From Flavobacterium sp. KACC 22761 (GTDB lineage: Bacteria > Bacteroidota > Bacteroidia > Flavobacteriales > Flavobacteriaceae): 64,000 bases of DNA. The translations under genes and the position numbers were made by a program. Where the stretch lies: positions 1,922,001 to 1,986,000 of the forward strand of contig NZ_CP139148.1 in assembly GCF_034058155.1 (NCBI RefSeq). The letters run 5' to 3'. The notes below the pieces were generated by a model, which saw only the letters and a list, made by a program, of their open reading frames with translations, was not told where the DNA came from and searched no databases. Shown here piece after piece: positions 17,957-26,517 of the stretch. Within the stretch, counting starts at the first letter, position 1. Every line of letters starts with the position of its first letter.

Positions 17957-18634
17957 TTAGTCCTTAATTTTGAAACGAATATACGTAATTGCCTTGTTAA
18001 TTTCTAAATATTGTTTTTCGTAAAATGTTTGGATCGAAGTTACAACTTCAGGACTTCCTTCGTTTTTGTAAACATTATGATTCGCATATAAAACTTCGTG
18101 ACCTTCTCCGTGAAGCAGTCCAAGTGTATAACCGTGCATAAATTCGCTGTCGGTTTTTAGGTTTACGACACCGTCTTTTTTCAGGATTTTTTTGTATAGT
18201 TTCAAGAACTCAGAATTCGTCATTCTGTGTTTTGTTCTTTTGTATTTGATTTGTGGATCTGGAAAAGTAATCCAGATTTCATCTACTTCGCCTTCAGCAA
18301 AAATATGATTGATCAATTCAATTTGAGTACGTACGAAAGCCACATTATGAAGCCCGTTTTCAACAGCAGTTTTAGCACCTCTCCAGAAACGAGCACCTTT
18401 AATATCAATTCCGATAAAATTTTTGTTTGGATATTTTTCAGCTAATCCAACAGAGTATTCTCCTTTTCCACATCCTAATTCTAAAACTAATGGATTGTCA
18501 TTTTTAAAGAAATCAGAATTCCATTTTCCTTTTAAAGGCATTAAATCGCCTACAACTTCTTCTCTGGTTGGCTGGAAAACGTTTTGAAATGTTTCGTTTT
18601 CTCTGAATCTTTTTAGTTTATTTTTACTTCCCAC
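17957..18634 (-). CDS. trmB: tRNA (guanine-N7-)-methyltransferase TrmB
   Basis: The 225-residue SAM-dependent enzyme makes m7G at position 46 of the tRNA variable loop. The SAM site is LELGCGKGEYSVGLA and the family motif WITFPDPQIKYKRTKHRMT is intact. A TTG at 18655 also opens the frame, but the family starts with MGSKNKLKRF, which matches a GTG at 18634 (read as Met). A TAATTTTG box on this strand at 18653-18660 is the likely -7 element and would exclude the longer start. Confidence 0.93.
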   Translation of the reverse strand: MGSKNKLKRFRENETFQNVFQPTREEVVGDLMPLKGKWNSDFFKNDNPLVLELGCGKGEYSVGLAEKYPNKNFIGIDIKGARFWRGAKTAVENGLHNVAFVRTQIELINHIFAEGEVDEIWITFPDPQIKYKRTKHRMTNSEFLKLYKKILKKDGVVNLKTDSEFMHGYTLGLLHGEGHEVLYANHNVYKNEGSPEVVTSIQTFYEKQYLEINKAITYIRFKIKD

Positions 18635-18707
18635 TTTTACAAAAATTTTCCGCAAAATTAAGGAATATAAACGAATGAAAAGGCGTAAGTCAGTTTAAAT
18701 GTTTTTT

Positions 18708-18771
18708 AGCCACAGATTTTACAGATTTTAAGGATTTTTCTAATCTGATTAATCCGTGAAATCTGTGGCCT
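18708..18771. repeat. AATCTGTGG-family inverted repeat
   Basis: AGCCACAGATTT (18708-18719) and AAATCTGTGGCCT (18759-18771) flank a short imperfect centre. It lies between trmB and the ammonium transporter gene. Confidence 0.75.
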
Positions 18772-18777
18772 ATCTTT

Positions 18778-20160
18778 TTACCCGTAATGTGGTTCTGTAA
18801 TTGGTTTTGATTTTGGATCTAAAGTTTCATCGTGTTGTGATAAATCCAGACCAATATGTTCTGATTCTTCAGAAACCCTTAGCGGAATAATAAAGTTGGT
18901 TACTTTAAACAAGAAATAAGCTCCGAAGAAAGTAAAAATTGAAACCAAAACCAAAGCCATCATGTGATGTCCGAAAACATTCCATCCTCCGTGAAGTAAA
19001 CTTGCATCTTCGCCATGAGCGAAAATTGCAGTCAGAATCATTCCCATAATTCCGCCAACACCATGACAAGCAAAAACGTCAAGCGTATCGTCGAATTTTT
19101 TTGAATATTTACAGTTTACAGCAGTATTAGAAACCAAAGCCGTTACAAATCCGAAAAACATACTTTCTGGAACAGAAACATATCCTGCTGCAGGGGTAAT
19201 GGCTACCAAACCTACAACAGCACCAATACAAGCGCCAAGTGCCGAAACTTTTCTTCCGTTTACTCTGTCAAAGAAAATCCAAGTCAACATTGCAGCTGCA
19301 GATGAAGTTGTGGTAGTTGCAAAAGCCATAGCGGCATTTCCATTCGCAGCAAACGCAGAACCAGCGTTGAACCCAAACCATCCAAACCAAAGCATTCCAG
19401 TTCCTAATAGTACAAACGGAATGTTTGTTGGAATATGTTGGTTGTTTTTTCTTTTTCCTAAAACAATAACTCCAGCCAAAGCTGCGAAACCCGAACTCAT
19501 ATGAACTACAGTTCCTCCAGCAAAATCTTTAACGCCAAAATAGCTTCCTAAAACTCCCGTTGGGTACCAAACGGCGTGACATAAAGGAGCGTATATAAAA
19601 ACGGTAAATAAGCTGATGAAAATCAAATAAGAGATAAAACGAACACGCTCAGCAAATGAACCTGTAATGATTGCCGGTGCAATAATGGCAAATTTCATTT
19701 GAAACAAAGCAAAAAGCATAAACGGAATTGTAGTTGCCAATTGTTTATGAGGCAAAACGCCCACATAATCCATAAATGCAAAAGTGGTTGGGTTTCCGAA
19801 GAAACTATAAAAATGATCGCCAGAACCAAAACCAACTGGTTCTCCAAAAGCTAAACTAAAAGCAACCACCACCCACAAAAGCGTAACAACGCCAAGGCAA
19901 ATAAAACTTTGAAGCATGGTTGAAATCACATTTTTCTTGCCTACCATTCCGCCATAAAAGAAAGATAATCCAGGCGTCATGATTAAAACCAGACAAGAAG
20001 AAGTAAGCATCCAAGCAACATCGGCTGGAACGATGTGATCTGTTGTGCCAAATTCAGATAATACATAGCTATTTTCAGTCATTGCTGGCCAAAACGCACC
20101 TGTGATACAAACGATGCTTATCATAAGAAAGGAGATGATCCAGCGTTTTTCTATTTTCAT
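18778..20160 (-). CDS. amt: ammonium transporter, Amt family
   Basis: A 460-residue inner-membrane channel for ammonia/ammonium with about 11-12 membrane segments. Family features are MLTSSCLVLIMTPGLSFFYGGMV near the N-terminus, FAGGTVVHMSSGFAAL (first pore histidine) and FACHGVGGIMGMI (second pore histidine). An extra hydrophobic N-terminal segment (about 8-26) may be a cleaved signal peptide. No GlnK/PII gene is adjacent, unlike many amt loci. I see no sigma-54 site upstream. Confidence 0.95.
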   Translation of the reverse strand: MKIEKRWIISFLMISIVCITGAFWPAMTENSYVLSEFGTTDHIVPADVAWMLTSSCLVLIMTPGLSFFYGGMVGKKNVISTMLQSFICLGVVTLLWVVVAFSLAFGEPVGFGSGDHFYSFFGNPTTFAFMDYVGVLPHKQLATTIPFMLFALFQMKFAIIAPAIITGSFAERVRFISYLIFISLFTVFIYAPLCHAVWYPTGVLGSYFGVKDFAGGTVVHMSSGFAALAGVIVLGKRKNNQHIPTNIPFVLLGTGMLWFGWFGFNAGSAFAANGNAAMAFATTTTSSAAAMLTWIFFDRVNGRKVSALGACIGAVVGLVAITPAAGYVSVPESMFFGFVTALVSNTAVNCKYSKKFDDTLDVFACHGVGGIMGMILTAIFAHGEDASLLHGGWNVFGHHMMALVLVSIFTFFGAYFLFKVTNFIIPLRVSEESEHIGLDLSQHDETLDPKSKPITEPHYG

Positions 20161-20422
20161 TTTTCAAATACTTAATTGAACCCTATTTTTTTTGGGGTCA
20201 AAGTTAAAAAAAATTAAATATTTTGATTTCAAGGGCTAGTAAAATAGTGGTATAGTATTTATTTTAGCTGATTTTGCAATTTATGGATTGATTTTTTGAG
20301 AGTATTTGATTTTCGACTTCTAAATTTACGCCAATATTGCCAATTATGCTATAATTATTTCGATAATATGTTTTGTAAAGTCCTCTAAAAGTTAGGATTA
20401 TAAGAATAAAATCAAAAAATGT

Positions 20423-20911
20423 TTATTTTTTTTGAAGCTTCGCAATCAAAGCATCTTCGATTGGCGCTTTTATTTTGGTTACAGCATTGACTTCATCATT
20501 CGGAATTGTCATTGATAGTACATAATGTTGAATTTTCCATTCTTTTCCAACTTTAACCAAAACACCAGAACCACGGCAAATTTTCATTTGCGTATTCAGC
20601 AATTCATCAAACCATGCGATTTTTCCTGTTTTGTCAAAAAATATATGACGTTCTAAAGCGGTAAAATTCCAAGTTTTTCCTTTGTCGAAATGCGGTTTTG
20701 CCCAGATTTTGAAATCTTTTTTGGTCCAGTTTTCGGTAGCGTCTGTTCCAATGAAAATTGCGTCGTCAGCCATAAGCGCGAAATAAGCTTCAAATTTGAC
20801 ATCGGCAGCAGCTTTGTGCCAAGTATCTAAAGTTTGATTGATTTTGTCTTTGTCGGTTTGAGCATTTGCAAAAGAAGCAACGAATAAAAGAAGTAGAAAT
20901 GTTTTTTTCAT
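20423..20911 (-). CDS. secreted SnoaL/NTF2-like (DUF4440-type) protein
   Basis: The 162-residue product has a signal peptide (MKKTFLLLLFVASFANA, then QTDKD). The mature part reads as an NTF2-like cone fold: INQTLDTWHKAAADVKFEAYFALMADDAIFIGTDA, WTKKDFKIWAKPHF, and IQHYVLSMTIPNDEV near the end. These folds serve as small-molecule binders or isomerases; no catalytic set can be assigned. It stands alone, with 260 bases of gene-free DNA downstream. Confidence 0.8.
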   Translation of the reverse strand: MKKTFLLLLFVASFANAQTDKDKINQTLDTWHKAAADVKFEAYFALMADDAIFIGTDATENWTKKDFKIWAKPHFDKGKTWNFTALERHIFFDKTGKIAWFDELLNTQMKICRGSGVLVKVGKEWKIQHYVLSMTIPNDEVNAVTKIKAPIEDALIAKLQKK

Positions 20912-20949
20912 GAGATAAGTTATTTGAGTTTAAAGTTAAAGTTTTTCCA

Positions 20950-21120
20950 CCATATAAGTAATATAAGCTCATATAATATCGGGATATAATTAACTTAATT
21001 CTTTTTTTAATCTAGGTAAAAAAAAACTTTGCTCCCGAAGCTTCGAGACTGCGACTTTGCGAGATTAATAGGTAAAGTAATTCACAATAAAACTTAAGAT
21101 ATCTTACATTACTTATATGG
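20950..21120. repeat. CCATATAAGTAAT inverted repeat pair
   Basis: CCATATAAGTAATATAAG (20950-20967) and CTTACATTACTTATATGG (21103-21120) are inverse copies with one mismatch. They enclose about 135 bases with CTTTGCTCCCGAAGC and CTTTGCGAG words seen in other gaps. It sits between divergent genes, just upstream of a TATATTTG box (21132-21139) that probably serves the lipoprotein gene. Confidence 0.75.
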
Positions 21121-21160
21121 TTTAAAATTTTTATATTTGAGTGCTTTAAAATACCACATT

Positions 21161-21820
21161 ATGAATCCGAAAATCATTATAAGTTCGCTGGCTTTTTCGT
21201 CATTGCTTTTTATTTCTTGCAAAAAAGAATTAGAGCCTCAAGAAAACACAGCAACATCAGAATTGGTTCGATTAGGGCTTGCAAAAGATACTACAAAGCC
21301 AGCAACAACGGCGCCAGTTGTACAAACGCAGACCGCAAACCCAAATACAGTTTTAGGAGAAACAAAAGGATTAAATCCTGCTCATGGGCAACCAGGACAT
21401 CGTTGTGATATTGCCGTTGGTGCACCGTTGAATTCGGCGCCGCCACAGCAAGGGCAAGTGGTAGCGCAACCGCAAATGGTTCAAGTAAATCCGAATCAGA
21501 AAAATTTGGTAACTACAACAACTGCTCCTGTAAAAGTGGCAAAAGGAATGAATCCGCCACACGGACAACCGAATCACAGATGTGATATTCCTGTTGGAGC
21601 GCCTTTAAATTCGCCAGTAGCAAAACCTGTTGCGACAAATACGGCTCAAAGTGGAAGCACTTCACAGTCGTTTACCGTAACGCCACCAGCAAATAATCCA
21701 ACTCCGGCTTTATTAAGTACAGAACCAGCTCAACCCGTTGCCGAAGGAATGAATCCGCCGCACGGACAAGCGGGCCACAGATGCGATATCGCTGTTGGAG
21801 CGCCTTTGCCGAAATCGTAA
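21161..21820 (+). CDS. lipoprotein with three HGQPxHRCD repeats
   Basis: A 219-residue lipoprotein with lipobox LLFIS-C20. Three copies of a 22-23 residue motif lie at about 70-92, 129-151 and 196-217, each reading G(L/M)NPxHGQxxHRCDIxVGAPL. The linkers are low-complexity, rich in Pro, Thr, Gln, Ala and Val. In every copy the two histidines, the cysteine and the aspartate are invariant, which hints at a metal or cofactor site, but this is inference. I know the motif only from uncharacterised Flavobacterial proteins. The frame opens at a TTG (21137), but ATG 21161 starts the signal peptide. Confidence 0.8.
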   Translation: MNPKIIISSLAFSSLLFISCKKELEPQENTATSELVRLGLAKDTTKPATTAPVVQTQTANPNTVLGETKGLNPAHGQPGHRCDIAVGAPLNSAPPQQGQVVAQPQMVQVNPNQKNLVTTTTAPVKVAKGMNPPHGQPNHRCDIPVGAPLNSPVAKPVATNTAQSGSTSQSFTVTPPANNPTPALLSTEPAQPVAEGMNPPHGQAGHRCDIAVGAPLPKS

Positions 21821-21899
21821 AAAAAGATTCTAAGGTACTTAGTGGCTAAGTTACAAACTAAAAAAACTTAGAATCTCAGATTCTTAGCAACTTAGCATC

Positions 21900-21962
21900 T
21901 TTCAAAATAGACAAAAAAAAGACGTTTCAATTTGAAACGTCTTTTTTTTGTCTATTTTGAAA
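21900..21962. terminator. 63-base perfect palindrome, bidirectional terminator
   Basis: Arms of 31 bases (21900-21930 and 21932-21962) pair perfectly around a single base at 21931. The core is GACGTTTCAA/TTGAAACGTC, flanked by A8 and T8 runs. It lies between convergent genes and ends one base short of the hibernation-factor stop codon, so it can terminate both transcripts. Confidence 0.85.
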
Positions 21963-21963
21963 T

Positions 21964-22278
21964 TTAAAAAGCTTTTTGTTTTTCGAAGGTTGTAGTTAGT
22001 GATTTTTTGATTTTGCTTAAAGCGCCATTAAAAGCTTTTTCTAATGTTTCGGCGTGTTCTGTAACGGTTATGGGTTGTAATTTTTGAGGACGAACTTCGA
22101 TTACGCATTTTTTATCATGCAAACTAAATTTCTCTCCATTTTCATCGCCAAAGTGAACTTCAATACGGGTGATTTTGTGTTCAAAACGGGTTAAACCTTT
22201 TTCTAATTCACTAGAAAAGTAGCTTTCTAATCTAGCGTGTCCCTCAATGTTTTTGTCGGTGTTGATTTGAATCTTCAT
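21964..22278 (-). CDS. HPF/RaiA-family ribosome hibernation factor
   Basis: The 104-residue short-form protein (MKIQINTDKNIEGHARLESYFSSELEKGLTRF) has the beta-alpha fold of HPF/YfiA. It binds the 30S subunit at the tRNA and mRNA sites and silences ribosomes in slow growth. The helix AETLEKAFNGALSKIKKSL is typical. It lacks the C-terminal dimerisation domain of long HPF. A perfect palindromic terminator follows its stop. Confidence 0.85.
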   Translation of the reverse strand: MKIQINTDKNIEGHARLESYFSSELEKGLTRFEHKITRIEVHFGDENGEKFSLHDKKCVIEVRPQKLQPITVTEHAETLEKAFNGALSKIKKSLTTTFEKQKAF

Positions 22279-22379
22279 AATGGTTTAAATTTTATGATTG
22301 TCTCTCAAAGCTATCTTTTTTGACCGAAAAAGACAAGGGAGTTAAGGAAAGATTATGAAAAATTTTGCTTCGTTTTTTA

Positions 22380-22826
22380 TTATTCCCAAGAAGGCGGAAT
22401 CTTTGCTAATTGTTTTGTTCGTAAATTAACAGCATTCAGAATCTCCACCATGCAAGAACCTAGATTTTTCTTGATATCATTACTCCAAAAACGCAGTACT
22501 TTCCAATTTTGAGATTCTAAATAGGTGTTGACTTCGAGATCGCGTTGCATATTTCGCTCGATTTTTTTGATCCAATATTCAGAGTTGGTTTTTGGTTTTT
22601 TCTTGGTTTCCCAATCTTTTCCGTGAAAGAATTCGCCGTCAACAAAAATGGCGATTTTTAAAGAAGTAAAAGTCAAATCTGGACAGCCAAAAACTTTTTT
22701 GTTGTTTTTCCGATAACGCAAACCAATATGCCATAACGCTTTAGCCAAACGAACTTCATCTTTGGTATTGGTGCCACGAATCATACTCATGACTTTGGAA
22801 CGTTGTTCTGGCGTAAAACAGTCCAT
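22380..22826 (-). CDS. vsr: very-short-patch repair (Vsr-like) endonuclease
   Basis: A 148-residue nuclease of the Vsr family, which nicks DNA 5' to T:G mismatches left when 5-methylcytosine deaminates. Family motifs are TPEQRSKVMSMIRGTNTKDE, GLRYRKNNKKVFGCPDL (catalytic D50 in CPDL), FVDGEFFHG (D63, H68), TNSEYWIKKIERNMQRD and WKVLRFW. E. coli Vsr has zinc-binding cysteines after the VDGxFxHG motif; here no cysteine is present there. No cytosine methylase lies nearby, although Vsr genes usually accompany one. Confidence 0.88.
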   Translation of the reverse strand: MDCFTPEQRSKVMSMIRGTNTKDEVRLAKALWHIGLRYRKNNKKVFGCPDLTFTSLKIAIFVDGEFFHGKDWETKKKPKTNSEYWIKKIERNMQRDLEVNTYLESQNWKVLRFWSNDIKKNLGSCMVEILNAVNLRTKQLAKIPPSWE

Positions 22827-23002
22827 GGAAATTTAATTATTAAAGGTTTGAAATTTAATAATTAGTGGTATTTAATTTATTATAGGTTTATTGGCTTGAA
22901 ATTGTATGATTACAATATCGATTGTTTTTTGGTAAATGTAAATAATAAATATATAAGTTCATTTGCCATTTCTTTGGAATAAAAAATTATATGTAAAAGG
23001 TA

Positions 23003-25468
23003 TTACTTCTCTTTCTCCTTTTTCCCCTTCTTAATCTTCATCTTCCCATTATCATCATAAGCAACCAAACGAAGAATAATCCCTTTTTCGCGTACTGCAT
23101 CGCGTTCGGCTTTTGTGGCGAGTTTGGCATCGTTTTTAGAATTTCGAAGCGGAATTGTGAGCGCTAGATTTGTGCCTCTTCCAAAAGAATAAACGCCTTT
23201 TGCATCAAGATTTAAGACACTCGAACTGATGGTTAATTTATTGACATCGACCATTTCGCCACGAAGTTTAAAATCACCAGACAAATCGCTAAAAGTTATA
23301 TTCTCAACATCGCGAAACGGAAAAGCATATTTACCCACTTTCATAATAGGCTCAAATTTTATCAGAGCGCCTTGCGTAACAGTGAAATTCAAGCTTCCGT
23401 GCGTCGAATTCGTAACTAATTCACCATTGCTGTTCATTAAGCCGGTAACATTGGCTGAACTGGAGAGTCTTCCGCGAATGTTGTTTGGAGTAAAAGATTT
23501 GATTCCGAAGTTGTTGAACGATCTTAAAAAACTTGCAATATCAACGCTTTTTACTTGGGCATTTGAGCCAAAAGCGAAATTTTTTCCGCTTGGCGAAATC
23601 TCAGCATTAAAACCAATACTGCCACCAGAAGTCTGTAGAAAACCATTTTTAATGACAAGTTTCGAATTAAGCATCTGAACTGTCGCCGTTGTATTGGTTG
23701 CAGTCAGTTTGTTGTAATTCATGTGGTCTGCTTTGATGTCAATTACGACCGAACATTTCTCGATTACATCTCGTAAATGACTAGAAATGGTCGGTTTTCG
23801 GTTTTTCATATCCGATTTCCTTTTTTGAGAAGATGCCAAAACGCCCAAAAATTGTTTGATGTCTAAATTAGGGCAATAAATTTTCCAGTTTACAATCATA
23901 CTCTCGGGTGCATCGTAATATAAGTTCAGGAAATTGTCAATTTTTCCTTCCATGAAAATGGTATTTTTTTTATGCTTGTAGGCGATTTTTTTGATCAGCA
24001 GGGCTTGTTGCGTAAATTCAAGCTGTACGCTTACTTTTTCGGCATGAACATTTTTCGGAATAAAATGGAATGATGTATTGGTGATGTTTACATTCCCTAA
24101 AAATTTAGGTTTATTAATGTACAAATCAACAATATCAAACTGGAAATTCAAGTTGGCCGTTGCGTGTCCTTCTGTAAACTGAATCCATTTATCGTTGCTG
24201 ATTTCGTTGAGTTTATTGACATCAAAATCAGAACTTACAGTTCCTGTGGCAATTGGTTTTTCGAGATTATTGATAGACAATTGCGGAATTTTCAAAGGAA
24301 TATTTTCATAAGTTGCTGAAAATCGGCTTAGAATTACAGCCGAATTGGCATCGGTGAAACCTTCTTTCGGTTTGAAATTATTGGTAAAAATTCCTTTGAA
24401 GTTACAATCATTAAGTTGTCCGTCCGGAATGCTGAGTTCGTTGTCTTTAATAATCGCCTGAACGACAATTTTTGGATCACCTTCGGCATTCAAGTCGCCT
24501 TTTATGTCGCAATTTACATCGATTGGCTTTTTTATATTGAAGCGATTCAATTTTGAACTGATGTTTCCAGACAATAAATTAGAAGCATTTTGCCATAAAA
24601 TAGTTGTTCCAATATTGATTCCAAACAAAGAATTGTTTTTTCCCAAATTGAAGAAAGCTACGATATCAAAAGAATCGGTTCCAATTTTTAAGCCGTCAGT
24701 TTTAACGTCGATTTTTTGTTTGTCCGAAGCATAAGTGACATGCAAAGTTCCTTTGAGCCTTTTTTGTTTGGCAAAACTTCCGTGAACAGTATTAAAAGCC
24801 AGACTATTGATTTGGGTATCCAGAAAAAGATCGGTCTGCCAATTGTCTTTGTCATAATTTACTTTTGATTTTAAGCTGGCCACTTCAAAATCAAATAATT
24901 TATGGCCAACGTGATTGTCAATCGTAAAGCGGACATTGTTGAGGTCTATTTGATCGATTGTGGTTTCGGGTTTTTCCTTATTCTCGGGAGTTTTTTTCTT
25001 CTTTGGTTTAAAAATATTAGAGTTCGAATATCCGTCAGGCGCTTTATAAATATAGATCTGAGCGTTGTTAATGAGGATTTTATGAATATTGATTTCCTTT
25101 TGAAGCAAACTCACGACATTCAAACGTACTTCTATCTCTTTGGCTTTGAGTAAAGTATGTTTGTGTGTATTCCATTTGTTGTCTTTTAGTTCAACATCTT
25201 TTAAAGCCAGAGTAAAATTGGGAAAACCAGCTAAGAATTTGTACTGAAAATCGCCAATATGAAACTTTCCATTGATGTTTTCGTTGATTTTGGTATTTAC
25301 TTTAGCAATGATTTCGGTTTTGTTTCGGTTGAAATAAATCGATAAACCGCCACAGGCAAGCAACAAGAGCGCTATTAATCCTAAAATAAAAAATCCAAAA
25401 CGTTTGGCATATTTTTTAAAACCAACCGATTGGAAAAAGACTTTTATGCGATGTAAAGTTTCTTTCAT
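23003..25468 (-). CDS. AsmA-family envelope protein
   Basis: An 821-residue protein anchored by one N-terminal membrane segment (about 24-46, FGFFILGLIALLLLACGGLSIYF). The remainder is a long periplasmic beta-rich domain of the AsmA/TamB-like type: KFHIGDFQYKFLAGFPNFTLALKDVELKD near the start and the AsmA C-terminal part near 640-790 (LRGEMVDVNKLTISSSVLNLDAKGVYSFG). The C-terminus is very basic (KMKIKKGKKEKEK). AsmA proteins are implicated in phospholipid transport between membranes. It is a single gene with no operon partner. Confidence 0.88.
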   Translation of the reverse strand: MKETLHRIKVFFQSVGFKKYAKRFGFFILGLIALLLLACGGLSIYFNRNKTEIIAKVNTKINENINGKFHIGDFQYKFLAGFPNFTLALKDVELKDNKWNTHKHTLLKAKEIEVRLNVVSLLQKEINIHKILINNAQIYIYKAPDGYSNSNIFKPKKKKTPENKEKPETTIDQIDLNNVRFTIDNHVGHKLFDFEVASLKSKVNYDKDNWQTDLFLDTQINSLAFNTVHGSFAKQKRLKGTLHVTYASDKQKIDVKTDGLKIGTDSFDIVAFFNLGKNNSLFGINIGTTILWQNASNLLSGNISSKLNRFNIKKPIDVNCDIKGDLNAEGDPKIVVQAIIKDNELSIPDGQLNDCNFKGIFTNNFKPKEGFTDANSAVILSRFSATYENIPLKIPQLSINNLEKPIATGTVSSDFDVNKLNEISNDKWIQFTEGHATANLNFQFDIVDLYINKPKFLGNVNITNTSFHFIPKNVHAEKVSVQLEFTQQALLIKKIAYKHKKNTIFMEGKIDNFLNLYYDAPESMIVNWKIYCPNLDIKQFLGVLASSQKRKSDMKNRKPTISSHLRDVIEKCSVVIDIKADHMNYNKLTATNTTATVQMLNSKLVIKNGFLQTSGGSIGFNAEISPSGKNFAFGSNAQVKSVDIASFLRSFNNFGIKSFTPNNIRGRLSSSANVTGLMNSNGELVTNSTHGSLNFTVTQGALIKFEPIMKVGKYAFPFRDVENITFSDLSGDFKLRGEMVDVNKLTISSSVLNLDAKGVYSFGRGTNLALTIPLRNSKNDAKLATKAERDAVREKGIILRLVAYDDNGKMKIKKGKKEKEK

Positions 25469-25649
25469 TTGGAAAATTTTAATGGTTGATTAAAGATAAC
25501 ATAAAAATGATTCATAATTAAGAATTTGATTTTCAAATTACTGTAATGTTAAATTTGCGATATCGAACTTAAATTTATGATATAATTATTTACAATACTT
25601 TTATAATCAAAACTAATTTGTGAATGGTGTTTGATTAGTTTTTAATTTT

Positions 25650-25657
25650 TAACTTTG
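25650..25657 (+). promoter_or_regulatory. likely -7 box of trxA
   Basis: TAACTTTG matches TAnnTTTG and lies 76 bases before the trxA ATG. The nearest TTTG upstream (25630-25633) is only 16 bases away, shorter than the usual 19, so the assignment is moderate. Confidence 0.45.
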
Positions 25658-25732
25658 TACCTCAGTTTAGGAAATAACAAAAAACGAGTCTCTAAAGACA
25701 AAAGCTGAAATAACATTTAAAGACAAATTATT

Positions 25733-26050
25733 ATGGCATTAGCAATAACAGATGCTACTTTTGATGAAGTAGTTTTAAAGTCAGATAAACCAGTAATGGT
25801 AGATTTTTGGGCAGCATGGTGTGGTCCTTGTAGAATGGTTGGTCCAATCATTGACCAATTAAGCGAAGAATATGCTGGTAAAGTAGTTGTTGGTAAAGTA
25901 GATGTAGATGCTAACCAAGAATTCGCTGCAAAATATGGTGTGCGTAACATACCAACCGTTTTGGTGTTTCAAAATGGTGAAGTAGTAGGAAAACAAGTAG
26001 GAGTAGCTCCGAAACAAGCCTACGCAGATAGCTTAGACGCTTTGTTGTAA
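25733..26050 (+). CDS. trxA: thioredoxin
   Basis: A 105-residue cytoplasmic thioredoxin that reduces protein disulfides. The active site is WCGPC with C30 and C33, in [19 protein letters not shown]. The cis-proline loop is [20 protein letters not shown]. Length and sequence are standard. It is monocistronic, with a promoter upstream and a hairpin terminator starting 22 bases after the stop. Confidence 0.97.
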   Translation: MALAITDATFDEVVLKSDKPVMVDFWAAWCGPCRMVGPIIDQLSEEYAGKVVVGKVDVDANQEFAAKYGVRNIPTVLVFQNGEVVGKQVGVAPKQAYADSLDALL

Positions 26051-26071
26051 TCGTAAGATTATGATTTATAT

Positions 26072-26103
26072 AAAAGAGGTTTGGCGAAAGTCAAGCCTTT
26101 TTT
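26072..26103 (+). terminator. terminator after trxA
   Basis: AAAAGAGGTTTG (26072-26083) pairs with CAAGCCTTTTTT (26092-26103), twelve pairs including two G-T, around an eight-base loop, with T at the end. Confidence 0.75.
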
Positions 26104-26152
26104 ATTTGGTTTTTTCGCCACTAATTGCACTAATTTTCACGAATTAATTTAA

Positions 26153-26226
26153 AAAGTTTGCCACAGATTTCACAGATTAAAAGGATTTTTTAATCTGTGA
26201 AAATCCTTTAATCTGTGGCAAACTTT
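26153..26226. repeat. TTTGCCACAGATT palindromic repeat
   Basis: AAAGTTTGCCACAGATT (26153-26169) and the exact inverse AATCTGTGGCAAACTTT (26210-26226) enclose AAAAGGATT/AATCC words. This is the most complete copy of the AATCTGTGG family in the window. Confidence 0.85.
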
Positions 26227-26263
26227 AAATAATTACTGCAAAATTTTCTGAAATATATTCCAT

Positions 26264-26337
26264 ATAGCCTGTGGTTTCAAACACGGGGACAAATTGTGTT
26301 AATATAACATGTCCCTGCGGTTGAAACCGCAGGCTAT
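26264..26337. repeat. GCCTGCGGTTTCAA palindromic repeat
   Basis: ATAGCCTGTGGTTTCAA (26264-26280) pairs with TTGAAACCGCAGGCTAT (26321-26337), with an inner GGGAC/GTCCC stem. It is a second, unrelated palindrome in the 467-base gap between trxA and the aminopeptidase gene; the rest of the gap (to 26517) carries ATTCGTG repeats and no gene. Confidence 0.8.
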
Positions 26338-26517
26338 GTTTTTCATGCAGTTTCTTAATTAGACTTTTTTCAAGTTAGCAATCTCTTTGTCAAAGCCACA
26401 AGCGTACTTTCTTTAAATCTGTGGCAAAAACTCAGACTTAAATTTTAATTCGTGAAAATTCGTGAAATTCGTGGCAAACTATTTTTTATTTTTAACGAAT
26501 CTTATATTCCTTTAAAA

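Noticed and set aside
21368..21811. CRISPR-like direct repeats in the lipoprotein gene
   Set aside because: The three units are protein-level repeats with different codons and linkers of different length.
22380..22826. A restriction-modification locus around Vsr
   Set aside because: Neighbours are a hibernation factor and AsmA; no methylase or restriction nuclease is present.
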